In this document: positions 17,638 through 26,050 of the stretch, one piece after another | How the letters are laid out: each line of letters begins with the position of its first letter | How positions within the stretch are numbered: position 1 is the first letter of the stretch | Origin: Bin5 sp034428435 | Lineage (GTDB): Bacteria > Chloroflexota > Anaerolineae > Caldilineales > Caldilineaceae | Assembly (NCBI GenBank): GCA_034428435.1 | Contig: DAOUHY010000288.1 | Location: 87,960-151,959, forward strand | Length of the DNA: 64,000 bases | Reading direction: 5' to 3' | Position numbers and translations under genes: made by a program | The notes under the pieces: model-generated | Told to the model about the DNA's origin: nothing | Database searches by the model: none | The model's input: the letters and a program-made list of their open reading frames with translations, nothing else

Positions 17638-18768
17638 CTAGACTACTGCGCGGCGTCCTTTCCACAATGGTCCTCCATGGCGCCAGTGCCACCACAACGA
17701 TTGGACCGCGATACAGGTCATTAGCAACACCGATATGGGCAGCAGCAGCGCGTCACCAGCCCTTTGCCCGGTCTTCCAGGCCGTTATGGCCCGAACGACG
17801 AGTCCTGCCAAGATGAGCAACAGAGCCCAGTACGGATGCCGGGGAACCGGCTCTCCGGCAATTCCAATCCCGAGCAGAACCCAGGGGCCAAGAAAAACTA
17901 CCCAATGGAAGACTGTTCCGGCAGCAAGTCCTGCGGCGCCACCGAACCCTGCGACCATGTTCTTCGCATAGCCTTCACGCACAGTCTGCCAGTCCCTGTA
18001 CATGCGGCAGGTGATCAGTCCGCAGGCCTCAGCCATTCGCAGACGCAAACCTGCCCTCTTCGCGCAGCGGGCCAGACCGATGTCATCCAGTATGCTGTCT
18101 CTCACGCAGGCGTGGCCTCCCAAACTGTCATACGCGGCGCGCTTGACAGCGATGCACTGGCCATTGGCAGCCGACAGGAGGGGGTGTTTGGTTCGGTGGA
18201 CGCCAACCGCCGGCAGGTAGGCATGAATTGCGAGCGCCATGAGGGGAACGCATAGGCGCTCGGGCCAGGACGCAGTCTCTTGAGTGGACATGATGGCAAG
18301 CATATCGGCGTCCGTGCGTACCATTTCGTATAGCATAGAGTCCAGTGCACGAGGATGCCAGCGTACATCGGCATCGGAAAAGACAAGGACCTCTCCTCCC
18401 GCCTGTTCAGCCAACTGCTGACAGGCCCAACTTTTGGCCAGCCACCCGCACGGAATGGGCCTGCCTCTGATCATTCGCAAGCGGTCGTCGCTTTCTGAGG
18501 CCTCAATTGCGGCTATTTCCGTTCCGTCATCGGAGTCATCGTCCAGGACAAGCAACTCCAACTGAGAATAGGACTGCCGCAGCACACTGCGCACCGACTC
18601 TCCAATGACAGCCGACTCGTTCCGTGCCGGGATCAGGACTGAAACTCTGGATGAACTGTTGGACGTGTAGCCGGGCTCAAGGCTGGGGAAGCTCACCAGA
18701 TTTGACAGAAGGATCAGGATCATTCCCGACAGTGCGGCTGAGGCGAGTATCAAGAGAAGAACTGTCAT
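17638..18768 (-). CDS. Family 2 glycosyltransferase of the carotenoid operon (CruC-like candidate)
   Basis: A 376-residue membrane-associated GT-A enzyme. An N-terminal helix (residues 1-22) is followed by SVLIPARNESAVIGES, the LVLDDDSDDGT nucleotide-binding strand, FSDADVRWHP (D-x-D metal site), the acceptor-side Asp in DSILDDIGLA, and three or four C-terminal helices. The start ATG at 18768 overlaps the stop of the upstream PlsY-like gene as ATGA. Position beside cruF suggests transfer of a sugar to the 1'-hydroxyl of a hydroxycarotenoid, as CruC does in green bacteria; that substrate is inferred from context. Confidence 0.85.
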   Translation of the reverse strand: MTVLLLILASAALSGMILILLSNLVSFPSLEPGYTSNSSSRVSVLIPARNESAVIGESVRSVLRQSYSQLELLVLDDDSDDGTEIAAIEASESDDRLRMIRGRPIPCGWLAKSWACQQLAEQAGGEVLVFSDADVRWHPRALDSMLYEMVRTDADMLAIMSTQETASWPERLCVPLMALAIHAYLPAVGVHRTKHPLLSAANGQCIAVKRAAYDSLGGHACVRDSILDDIGLARCAKRAGLRLRMAEACGLITCRMYRDWQTVREGYAKNMVAGFGGAAGLAAGTVFHWVVFLGPWVLLGIGIAGEPVPRHPYWALLLILAGLVVRAITAWKTGQRAGDALLLPISVLLMTCIAVQSLWWHWRHGGPLWKGRRAVV

Positions 18769-19352
18769 CGCGGGAGACGAAGTCGTATCTCGGGTCGCCG
18801 GACCAGGTCGCGCCGGTGTTTCCAGGCGACAATCAGGCTGTTTCCAATCCAGACTGGCAGGTAGGTGCCAATTGAACCGGTCACGGCCAAGAATACCAGC
18901 ATGCCGAATAAGGCGCAGACCACCGCCCACCCATCAATCGCAATCGTGAAATAGGCGAGTAGAAGCAACGCGCCGAGAAGGAAGAGCGTACTCCACCCGG
19001 TTAGTCCTGCCCAGATACCAAAGGTGACAGCTACCGCCTTCCCCCCTTGCAGGCCGAGAAAGATTGAAAAAGCGTGTCCTGCTACTGCGGCCAGTGCTAC
19101 GGCGGCAAGCCCCCAGCCCTGCAGGCCCGAGATCTCCTGGGAGGCAAGCACCGGAAGCCAGCCCTTTAGCGCGTCGAGGACGATGACGACGATGCCAAGC
19201 ATCCTGCTCCCGGCGCGAATCACGTTCGTGCCTCCGGGATTGCCGTCACCGAACTGCCGTATCTCTTTTGCCAGAATGTAACGGCCCAACCAGACCGAAA
19301 AGGGCAGGCTTCCACAAAGATAGGCGATCAGTGTCCAGAGAACGACAGTCAT
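18765..19352 (-). CDS. PlsY-like acyltransferase in the carotenoid operon
   Basis: A 195-residue integral membrane protein with the three PlsY motifs: GSLPFSVWLGR, then GDGNPGGTNVIR, then GHAFSIFLGLQGGKAVAV. PlsY moves an acyl group from acyl-phosphate to glycerol-3-phosphate. Both ends are translationally coupled (ATGA with cruF upstream and with the glycosyltransferase downstream). The lodging between a carotenoid hydratase and glycosyltransferase suggests either that this is the cell's ordinary PlsY, caught in the operon, or that it acylates the carotenoid glycoside. Confidence 0.9.
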   Translation of the reverse strand: MTVVLWTLIAYLCGSLPFSVWLGRYILAKEIRQFGDGNPGGTNVIRAGSRMLGIVVIVLDALKGWLPVLASQEISGLQGWGLAAVALAAVAGHAFSIFLGLQGGKAVAVTFGIWAGLTGWSTLFLLGALLLLAYFTIAIDGWAVVCALFGMLVFLAVTGSIGTYLPVWIGNSLIVAWKHRRDLVRRPEIRLRLPR

Positions 19353-20215
19353 CTGGGAGAGGCAGCGACCTGCCCCCATGCCAATGCAACGAAAACTCCC
19401 ATACCGACAAAGCCGGCTGCGGCGACGCCGAAGAGACCGAAGTACAAACCCATGCCTACTGAATTCAGAAACCAGACTGCTGTATACACGACGAGTAGAG
19501 CTTCTATCGGAAGTGCCTTGGAGTCGATCAAGTGAGAAAGACCAAACAAGACCACGAAAGCAACCAGAATCCAGCCTGCAAAGTTGATAATCGGTACGCC
19601 GAAGTAGCTGCCCGGCGAATCCCAGTGCCAGATTTCCCAGGCAACCATCTGCGGATCAAGGAACAGGTCCCAGGCCGTGAATGCCAGACCCGCAGTAAAC
19701 GAGGAAACTGTTCTGGTCTTCCATGTGAGGCTGGCTCCTGCGCCTTGTATTTTCGAACAGATGGCTGTCCCCGCAGCCCAGGCCGGGGCCAGCATCATGA
19801 GCCACGCCAGGGGAATCTGTACGGGTACGTCTCCGACTTGGGGCCTGAAAGCGTTGCTATAGGTATAGCGCCCGAACGGAAACCCGGTATTGTGACCTAC
19901 GAACTCTGCAAACCACGCTAGCGCGACAACCGCGACGCCGAATCCGATCGTTGCCCTTACTTTCAGGGCTGGAATTAGCAGGCTGAGAACCAGGCCAACT
20001 TGAAGCAAGACTGACATCGACAATACCAGAAGAAGAGTAGGCCGGTCGCCCAGCCGAACTACATGGGGGACCAGAATCATCAGGAACAACCAGAGGCCAA
20101 GCAATACGCGACTGCCAATATTCATCTGGTCGCGCAGTTCGTCCCGAATCAGGCCGGCTCTACTTAGGAACGATTCAACGGCAATGCGGCCACTTGCCGG
20201 CCGAGGGAAACTCAC
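19349..20215 (-). CDS. cruF: Carotenoid 1,2-hydratase, CruF family
   Basis: A 288-residue polytopic membrane protein of the CruF family (DUF422), which hydrates the psi-end of carotenes such as gamma-carotene. Seen: about seven membrane segments, AEFVGHNTGFPFGRYTYS (about residues 95-112) and the signature AWDLFLDPQMVAWEIWHW. I favour the GTG at 20215, which overlaps the upstream stop (GTGA) and has GGAAGGAG 10 bases before it; an internal ATG at 20125 is the alternative. Product expected: a 1'-hydroxycarotenoid for the downstream glycosyltransferase. Confidence 0.88.
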   Translation of the reverse strand: MSFPRPASGRIAVESFLSRAGLIRDELRDQMNIGSRVLLGLWLFLMILVPHVVRLGDRPTLLLVLSMSVLLQVGLVLSLLIPALKVRATIGFGVAVVALAWFAEFVGHNTGFPFGRYTYSNAFRPQVGDVPVQIPLAWLMMLAPAWAAGTAICSKIQGAGASLTWKTRTVSSFTAGLAFTAWDLFLDPQMVAWEIWHWDSPGSYFGVPIINFAGWILVAFVVLFGLSHLIDSKALPIEALLVVYTAVWFLNSVGMGLYFGLFGVAAAGFVGMGVFVALAWGQVAASPR

Positions 20216-20994
20216 CGGCAGCGTTCTCCTTCCCCCAACAGGTGTGCCAGTAGACGCATGAGCCACGAACAACGGGGCGTGGACGGCCCTGATTCGGATG
20301 CATCCGCCCTCAAGACAGGAGGCTGTTGAGTAGGATCAGCAGTCGGACTGTCAGTCATGTTAGTAGCCGCCGCCGGCGCTAGCACAACCGGCGTCCAGTA
20401 GTCGCGTAGCTTGCGTGCGAATGCGAAATCGCCGCCTAGCACTTCTCGTTGGCCCACGACGAGCGTGTAGCGGCCAACCGATTCCTGAGGATGCCAGACT
20501 ACGACAACTGCTTCGCCTGACGAGGGAAACGTTATTCGACGCCTCTGCCGCCTCCAATAGGCGGTACGGCTGAACGGCTCAAAAAAGATAGTAGCTTCAA
20601 CAGCATCTAACAGTTCTGCTCCCATCTGTTCCGAGACGAGTTGATGAGCATCGGACGGGAGTTCGGAAACTGAACCTCTGCTCAGTCCGGCCGCGATCAC
20701 GCCAATGGTAGGTGCAAACTGCTCCTGTCCCTCGATCTGCGGGATGGTCATACCGATTTCGATTGTCTGTCTGGCCGAAACCGTAAAGGTGAAGTAATCA
20801 ACGTCCCCGGGCCATTCGAGTGTCGAATATAGAGCCGTTGAAATCTCCGGGTCGCTGACCGACATAGGGCTGGAAGGCGTCGTGTCAGGCTCCTCGAAAA
20901 AAGGTTGATGGGCAAGTGCGGCATCGGACAGGACTAAGGCACAGAGCAGGGCCAGTAACAAGACATACGGCCGGAGAACAGTTGTGGTCTTCAT
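20212..20994 (-). CDS. Secreted or lumen-facing protein of the carotenoid operon, unknown
   Basis: A 260-residue protein with a signal peptide (MKTTTVLRPYV, hydrophobic 10-24, Ala-x-Ala before HQPFFEEP). The mature part holds a beta-rich domain (GDVDYFTFTVSARQTIEIGM) like the pre-peptidase C-terminal/bacterial secretion fold, and a Pro/Thr-rich C-terminal stretch. A hydrophobic segment near residue 210 could anchor it. It is coupled to the cyclase gene upstream (ATGA at 20991-20994) and to cruF downstream, so it belongs to the operon, but its task is unknown. One idea is placing or protecting the carotenoid at the membrane surface. Confidence 0.7.
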   Translation of the reverse strand: MKTTTVLRPYVLLLALLCALVLSDAALAHQPFFEEPDTTPSSPMSVSDPEISTALYSTLEWPGDVDYFTFTVSARQTIEIGMTIPQIEGQEQFAPTIGVIAAGLSRGSVSELPSDAHQLVSEQMGAELLDAVEATIFFEPFSRTAYWRRQRRRITFPSSGEAVVVVWHPQESVGRYTLVVGQREVLGGDFAFARKLRDYWTPVVLAPAAATNMTDSPTADPTQQPPVLRADASESGPSTPRCSWLMRLLAHLLGEGERCR

Positions 20995-21782
20995 GGCGGA
21001 TTCCTCAGCCTGCCCGGTATCCAACGGGCTCTCTCATGGCTCTGTCTGGCGATCATTAGTGTTACGCCAAAGACAACCATTGACGTCGTCAAGAAAAAGA
21101 AGACGAATTCCTCCATGGGAAGAATTCCGCCGAGCACTAAGCCCAATGACTGTTGCGGGTCAATTGTCCAAGTCCCGGAGTGGAGGGCAATGGCGTCCGC
21201 GAGCGATAAAAGAATGGTTCCAGGCAAGAGAGTCCAGAGGACCGGCATCCGGTAGTGCCACAGGATGTCGGCCCCGAATGCCGCCTGAACAGTGAGCGGA
21301 AACATCCCCCATGCCAGCTCCAGTCCGAGATAGGTGCCGGGTAGATGCCCCGCGCCTACCAAGAATATCCCCGACAACAAGATACCCAGAGTCAGCCCGC
21401 AGAACACAAGACGAAGTTGAGGCCGGGAACGAAAAGGTGAGGCAGGCCCCGGCAAGAGACGAGCAGCCGCCAGAAACGCCAGGCCCAGAAGTACGGTCTG
21501 TCCAACAAAGAACAGGTATTCTTCAAGGGGCACATAGCCAAATGTGATTCCGAGCACGAGGTCCGGGTCGTACCACCAAACTCTTGTGGCGACCAGATAG
21601 TTGTCCCAGGGGGTAGTATAGAGGAGTGCCAGCAGCACGTGTCCCCCTACGACAGGCAAGGCAGGCCAGGCCTGCAACGAATAGGGGAGTTCGCACCCCA
21701 GTCTGCGTAGAAAAACGTTGAGAAAAATGAAGAAGACGGCGGGAATGCCAATAAAAGCTGACAGGAATACTATGTAGGCCAT
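20991..21782 (-). CDS. Lycopene cyclase, fused CrtYc-CrtYd type
   Basis: A 263-residue membrane protein made of two lycopene-cyclase domains. The first contains TTPWDNYLVATRVWWYD followed by PLEEYLFF; the second repeats this as HSGTWTIDPQQSLG followed by PMEEFVFFFLT. The paired (P)xE(E)xxFF motifs are the catalytic region of the small membrane cyclases found in actinobacteria, archaea and Chloroflexota. It should close a beta-ring on lycopene or a one-end cyclised carotene. The ATG at 21782 lies 88 bases after the regulator gene; upstream in-frame starts lack support. Confidence 0.9.
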   Translation of the reverse strand: MAYIVFLSAFIGIPAVFFIFLNVFLRRLGCELPYSLQAWPALPVVGGHVLLALLYTTPWDNYLVATRVWWYDPDLVLGITFGYVPLEEYLFFVGQTVLLGLAFLAAARLLPGPASPFRSRPQLRLVFCGLTLGILLSGIFLVGAGHLPGTYLGLELAWGMFPLTVQAAFGADILWHYRMPVLWTLLPGTILLSLADAIALHSGTWTIDPQQSLGLVLGGILPMEEFVFFFLTTSMVVFGVTLMIARQSHERARWIPGRLRNPP

Positions 21783-21870
21783 TCGTGCCTGGCAGCCGGC
21801 AGCGAGCTCAAACCCATTGCCATGTATCCCCAACCGGTTCGAAATGATCCTGGCCTCAAACCTGCCCGTA

Positions 21871-23238
21871 CTAGCTCTGGTTGTAGCACTGGCTCACGTC
21901 TCTGTGGAGAGTTTCCAACATGGATACGATGGGAGCGCCCTCACTGCCAAGAATGGCCTGGACGGCAGAAGCGCCCAGATCCAGGTACTCTTCCAGAATT
22001 CTAAACTGAATTCCACGCGACTCCAGGAAGTAGTAGAGCCACTCTGCTTCCAAACTGATCAGGGAAAGGTCGCCGAATCGCAGCGCTGACATCATCGAGC
22101 TGTTGATGCTGAAAAATGGTCTTCCTAGCCTCGCCCAATCCGGCGGGCTTCCCTGGTCCGAATCCAAAACGCAGGCAGAAATGCGATGCAGGTTTGCCCG
22201 ATAGCTGGCAATGAGGTCGTGAAAACTGTTATCCAATGGATGTGTCTCGCCCTGACGAAGAGGGGCGGTAAGCAAGGCCTCGGCCCTGCCCCCTGCCTGA
22301 AGCAGGTCTCTGCCGAGGAATTCGCCTGGCACCCTGCGTCGGACAGTCTCAGAGAGATTGAAGATTCGTCCACCGAATGCGACAGGTACTTCCTGCCGGC
22401 ATATCAGCTCACACATATCCAACAGGTTGCCCACGGACCTGAGTTGCTGGGACACGAGAACGACGAGGTCAGGCTGGATTCGTTGAAGCGTGACTTGCAT
22501 TTCGCTCAGGGTAAGGTTTTCGCCCAAAAAGACGGTACCAAAGCCCAACCTCTTCAGAATCAGCTGCAAGAGTGCCAAACCGAAAGTGTGATGTTCTCCT
22601 GGGGGGCAAGCCATCAAGACAAGGCCGGGTCGAGTCGGAGGGGGACATGCCCCCAGCAATACCTTGATTCTCTGCATTGCCTGAGTGGCGGCAAACGAAA
22701 CCTGCTGGGCGGTCAATTTGCCGGCATGCCATTCCTCTCCCAACTGGCGTAGTCCTTGGCAGATTACATGGAGGCAGACTGTTTCGACAGGAAAGAGGGC
22801 GAATGCCTGGGAGAGGATTCGCTGCCCTTCAAATTCATCGTAGGCAACGCATGCTGCTGTCCACTCAGCGCAGGCAGTTGTGATCTGGTCGTCTATGCCC
22901 TCGCCTGCGCCAGCCTCATTTTGCGGGGTCTCTGTCCATCGGCTTCCGTAAAAGTGTTGTTCGGGGACCAAACTGGGCTCCAGCAGAGGGTCCCTCCCTT
23001 CACTTTCCAACGTCTGCCAGCGTTCTGCAGCACGGCTGATGCTTAGGCCTTCCAACCGGCGCCGATTCAACCAATGTAGAGTGTCGATATCTCGCCGTGA
23101 GTAGATTCGGTGCCCGCCTGCACTTCTCGCCGGCCGGGGAATCCCGTACCGTCGCTCCCATGCCCGGAGCGTTTCTGCCTTGATGCCCGTCTCTCGGACA
23201 ACGGCTTTCAAATTGAATGAAGGCGTTTCCGTGCTCAT
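21871..23238 (-). CDS. MerR-family regulator with cobalamin-binding domain (CarH/CarA-like)
   Basis: A 455-residue regulator. Residues 7-75 form the MerR winged helix (IKAETLRAWERRYGIPRP, then RIYSRRDIDTL). Residues about 120-195 are the four-helix cap domain and about 205-320 the B12-binding Rossmann domain with PPGEHHTFG, supplying the lower-ligand His217. In CarH a Trp-x9-Glu-His motif covers the upper face of adenosylcobalamin; here W170-H171 is kept but the Glu-His pair is Val180-Ser181. About 130 extra residues follow the B12 domain, an extension not seen in typical CarH. It is the first gene of the carotenoid operon, as expected for a light- or B12-dependent repressor. Confidence 0.9.
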   Translation of the reverse strand: MSTETPSFNLKAVVRETGIKAETLRAWERRYGIPRPARSAGGHRIYSRRDIDTLHWLNRRRLEGLSISRAAERWQTLESEGRDPLLEPSLVPEQHFYGSRWTETPQNEAGAGEGIDDQITTACAEWTAACVAYDEFEGQRILSQAFALFPVETVCLHVICQGLRQLGEEWHAGKLTAQQVSFAATQAMQRIKVLLGACPPPTRPGLVLMACPPGEHHTFGLALLQLILKRLGFGTVFLGENLTLSEMQVTLQRIQPDLVVLVSQQLRSVGNLLDMCELICRQEVPVAFGGRIFNLSETVRRRVPGEFLGRDLLQAGGRAEALLTAPLRQGETHPLDNSFHDLIASYRANLHRISACVLDSDQGSPPDWARLGRPFFSINSSMMSALRFGDLSLISLEAEWLYYFLESRGIQFRILEEYLDLGASAVQAILGSEGAPIVSMLETLHRDVSQCYNQS

Positions 23239-23240
23239 AT

Positions 23241-23266
23241 GTACATGTACTCCTTCGTACTTGTAC
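23241..23266 (-). promoter_or_regulatory. GTAC-repeat operator candidate over the regulator's ribosome binding site
   Basis: Four GTAC tetramers lie at 23241, 23247, 23257 and 23263, giving two GTAC-NN-GTAC units set 16 bases apart, immediately upstream of the regulator ATG at 23238. The first unit, GTACATGTAC, is a perfect palindrome. Related B12-type MerR regulators (LitR/CarH) bind TGTACA-like sites. The Shine-Dalgarno GAAGGAG lies between the units (complement of 23250-23256). Autoregulation of the carotenoid operon is inferred. Confidence 0.6.
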
Positions 23267-23418
23267 CCCGCATGTCCTGTCTACGCGGTTTCTAACAATA
23301 AAACTATGATATATTACGCAAACTTGAGACGAAATACAAATCTTAAAACTCTATAGTTGGAAGATACAATGAGTAGGCGGGGAAAGTCGAACACAAAAGG
23401 CTAAGCGAGCGTTAAGTC

Positions 23419-23880
23419 AGGCGCATCCCAACTGGGGATATACAGTCGCATATTTCTGGAGACTCCCAAGCCATTGTCAGTTCCCACTCCTGTTTCCGCC
23501 AGAATAAGTGCCGTCTCTGACCACTGACTACTGACCACTGCTTTTCTGGGCGGTCGGGCCTATTCGGCCCTCCCTTGTGCGGGGGCTCCGCCCCCGCAAC
23601 GCCCCCTCTCCTACAACATGCCTGGTCGACCGGGTGTCGATATTCGAAACAGGTGCCTAATCGAAGGTGTCTGGCCAGACCACGTGCCGCCAGTCCCATC
23701 AGATCCCCGTAGGTTCCGCCCTTATGCCTGTTCTCGCACCCGCCCCAGATGACGCACGCCACCGTACGGCCAGGCCTGGCACCTGCACTGCGTCTCGCCC
23801 AAAGACGGTAAACAACGCCAGCCACCACTGGCACTGATTCCCCGCCAGACTGTTCCCACCCCAAGTCTGGGATGCACCCG
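23419..23880 (+). mobile_element. Non-autonomous transposon-like element, copy A
   Basis: A 462-base element. Its ends are imperfect inverted repeats: left AGGCGCATCCCA, right (complement) GGGTGCATCCCA, with similarity continuing to ACAGTC about 28 bases in. It is flanked on both sides by the identical 8-base sequence GTTAAGTC (23411-23418 and 23881-23888), a target-site duplication. The centre carries a perfect hairpin with 8-base arms (23579-23597). No transposase is encoded. The same element occurs at 41341 and 51521 in the same orientation. Confidence 0.8.
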
Positions 23881-24325
23881 TTAAGTCTCCGGAGTTGACA
23901 CGCGACTACCGACCGGGTGCAGGGATCCTAAGCGAATTTCCTGAGGAATCTGTCCCCAACTGGGTTTCCGATATTGTACAAAATATAAACAAAATATCAG
24001 TAAATCATTAGCAGGAGTTGGACAAGACGGTATTGTGAGTTAGACTGAATGGCTATCGTAAGCTGAGGAAGATTGGGAAAGAGGGGGTCTAACCTATCTG
24101 TCCATCATTTTGGCTGGTCACAGAAGGAGTTTGTCGCGTCCCCTATGGCCCAACGACCTGTGGTCAACTGCTTAAGCCGTGGTTCGGTAAGCTGGGAGTT
24201 GCTCCGAGCCAAGCCTCTCGACGCGCCAGCCCGAAAGGTCCCTTCGTGAGGCATCTGCCGACAGGCATCAATGGGGGGGGACGAAGAACAATAGGTTAGG
24301 TTGTCTCCTGATTTCAGTAGATCCC

Positions 24326-24354
24326 TTGACTCTGGTCGCTGAATGCACTAATTT
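24326..24354 (+). promoter_or_regulatory. Promoter candidate for crtB
   Basis: TTGACT (24326-24331) and TAATTT (24349-24354) with a 17-base spacer. The leader then contains a short inverted repeat (TCCGT/ACGGA) just before the Shine-Dalgarno. No GTAC array overlaps this promoter. Confidence 0.45.
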
Positions 24355-24404
24355 GGGATTATAGAATCCGTGACTTACGGACGAGTCGAAGAAGGGGGAA
24401 ACTG

Positions 24405-25397
24405 ATGAGCAAAGGTGCTCTGATGACTCTGAGAATACGCGACTGGGAACGCCCACTGCTCTCTCTCGCGTACGAGGCCGGGCAGGCCTATGTTTCGCCG
24501 CCGCACCCAAAGGTCAAGGACAAGAAGGAGTTGGATTTGGCCTATGACTTCTGTGAAGCTGTAACCGCCGTAAACAGCCGTTCCTTCTTTACCGCGTCAC
24601 GTCTCCTTCCAAAGGAAAAAAGGCGCTCTGTGCGCGCCCTGTACGCGTTTTGCCGCAAGAGCGATGACATAGTGGACAAGCCACCCACGGGAAGGCGCGA
24701 CCCTGAGGCAGTGCGCAACGCGCTTGCTGCCTGGCAGTCGCGCACACTCAAACAGAGGGCCGATGGTCGCGATCCTGTAGCACTAGCGTGGTCAGACGCT
24801 CGACTTCAGTATGGAATCCCATCCCGCTATGCCGAACAGCTCATCCAGGGCGTTGCACGAGACATCACAGATAAGCGCTACAATACATTCGCCGACTTGA
24901 CCAACTACTGTTACGGCGTGGCGGCTACCGTAGGATTGATGAGTATGCACATCATCGGTTTCTCCGGCGCAGAGGCGATTCCCTATGCCCTGAAACTGGG
25001 TGTGGCGCTGCAGTTGACGAATGTCCTGAGGGATGTGGGCGAGGACTGGGAGGCCGGGCGCCTATACCTACCTCTGGAAGATCTGCATCGATTCGGGCTC
25101 GATGAAATGGACATTGAAGCTGGACAAGTAGACGACCGCTGGCGTTCATTCATGCGATTTCAGATTGGGCGAACACGTCAACTCTACGAAGAGGCATGGC
25201 CAGGCATCGGTCTTCTGCACGCTGACGGCCGCTTCGCGATCGGGGCGGCTGCCGAGCTCTATCGTGCAATTCTCGCTGACATCGAGAATAACGACTACGA
25301 TGTGTTTTCCCGGCGAGCCCATGTCAATGCATGGGGCAAACTGAGGCGGCTCCCGGCAATCTGGTGGCGCAGCAAAACGGTACGCGGTCCGGTGTAA
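24405..25397 (+). CDS. crtB: Phytoene/squalene synthase family protein (CrtB)
   Basis: A 330-residue trans-isoprenyl diphosphate synthase that joins two GGPP molecules to phytoene, the entry to carotenoid synthesis. Both Asp-rich diphosphate-binding motifs are present: DDIVD at 87-91 and DVGED at 210-214, followed by RLYLP. The signature YCYGVAATVGLM is also seen. AGGGGGAA supports the ATG at 24405. Squalene synthase cannot be excluded by motif alone, but the neighbouring cyclase and hydratase genes favour phytoene. No phytoene desaturase (crtI) is in the window. Confidence 0.92.
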   Translation: MSKGALMTLRIRDWERPLLSLAYEAGQAYVSPPHPKVKDKKELDLAYDFCEAVTAVNSRSFFTASRLLPKEKRRSVRALYAFCRKSDDIVDKPPTGRRDPEAVRNALAAWQSRTLKQRADGRDPVALAWSDARLQYGIPSRYAEQLIQGVARDITDKRYNTFADLTNYCYGVAATVGLMSMHIIGFSGAEAIPYALKLGVALQLTNVLRDVGEDWEAGRLYLPLEDLHRFGLDEMDIEAGQVDDRWRSFMRFQIGRTRQLYEEAWPGIGLLHADGRFAIGAAAELYRAILADIENNDYDVFSRRAHVNAWGKLRRLPAIWWRSKTVRGPV

Positions 25398-26021
25398 GAC
25401 GTCACGAACTACCCGAGTCGAACACAATAAAAAGCCGCAATCAGCGCGGTACGTAGGACGAGGCGAACGCAGATGCCTTTCTCTAATCTTGCCTCTTCAC
25501 CCCCCTAACCCGTCAAACCTTGCTTTCACTGACTACTGAAGTTCTGCGCGGTCGGGCATTCGGCCCTCCCTTGGACGGGGAATGGCCTCCGTAACGCCCC
25601 CCTTTGGGGCTCGCGCAGCACCGAATGCGAGCGCAATGTGAATCTGGCGGCACGCGGCGGCCCCATTCCTCCTCCCGATTCAAGACCCAAGACCAGACAG
25701 CCATGCCCCGAACCGGTTCACATCGACCTTCTCGGATTCGAACTGGAAACTGGTATGGTGACCGCCCGGATGCCGAACGGTCAGGTCACACTGAAAACTC
25801 CTTCAGCTGCGGAAACTCTTCCTCAACCTCAACCCCTGTCTGCGGTCACCCGCCCCGAAATGGACAACCAATTCCCTACTTGACGCCCCGTTCGAATCTG
25901 CAAACTCCGACCACCGCATCCTAAGGGTACCTGCTGTCGGCTACGCACCCACGGCCTTCCCCAGTTGTTCCGAGGTTCTCACAGAATTCACTCTTCCTCT
26001 GCGTTTCGTGTGCCCTGGGAA
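25398..26021. other. Intergenic region after crtB without a recognisable gene
   Basis: Besides the decayed repeat near 25530-25606 I see no gene here. Reading frames of 60-106 codons exist but have no ribosome binding sites, homology or consistent composition. The sequence may contain remains of further mobile elements. Confidence 0.4.
25530..25606 (+). repeat. Decayed fragment of the dispersed repeat
   Basis: Shares the element core: TGACTACTG-AGTTCTG-GCGGTCGGGC, then ATTCGGCCCTCCCTT, as in the full copies at 23419, 41341 and 51521. The central hairpin is degraded and no GCATCCCA ends or target duplication are seen, so this is a partial or old copy. Confidence 0.6.
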
Positions 26022-26050
26022 TTGACAATCGATCATGTAGTCGCTACAAT
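26022..26050 (+). promoter_or_regulatory. Strong sigma-70-type promoter candidate
   Basis: TTGACA (26022-26027), a 17-base spacer and TACAAT (26045-26050). It should start the peptide-type ABC operon with a leader of roughly 170 bases to the ATG at 26228. Confidence 0.6.

Larger units (their letters stand above)
23239..24404. other. 1.17 kb intergenic region between regulator and crtB
   Basis: Contains the GTAC operator array, an AT-rich stretch (about 23290-23350) that probably holds the minus-strand promoter, one full transposon-like repeat (23419-23880), and a second AT-rich tract near 23970-24010 with the palindrome TTGTACAA (23974-23981), a possible further binding site for the regulator. 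The crtB promoter candidate follows at 24326. The small open frames inside the repeat are not convincing genes. Confidence 0.6.

Noticed and set aside
23412..23864. Minus-strand frame of 150 codons inside element copy A, with a similar frame in copy C
   Set aside because: The similarity is explained by the shared repeat DNA. The frame is disrupted in copy B, has no family, and no ribosome binding site.
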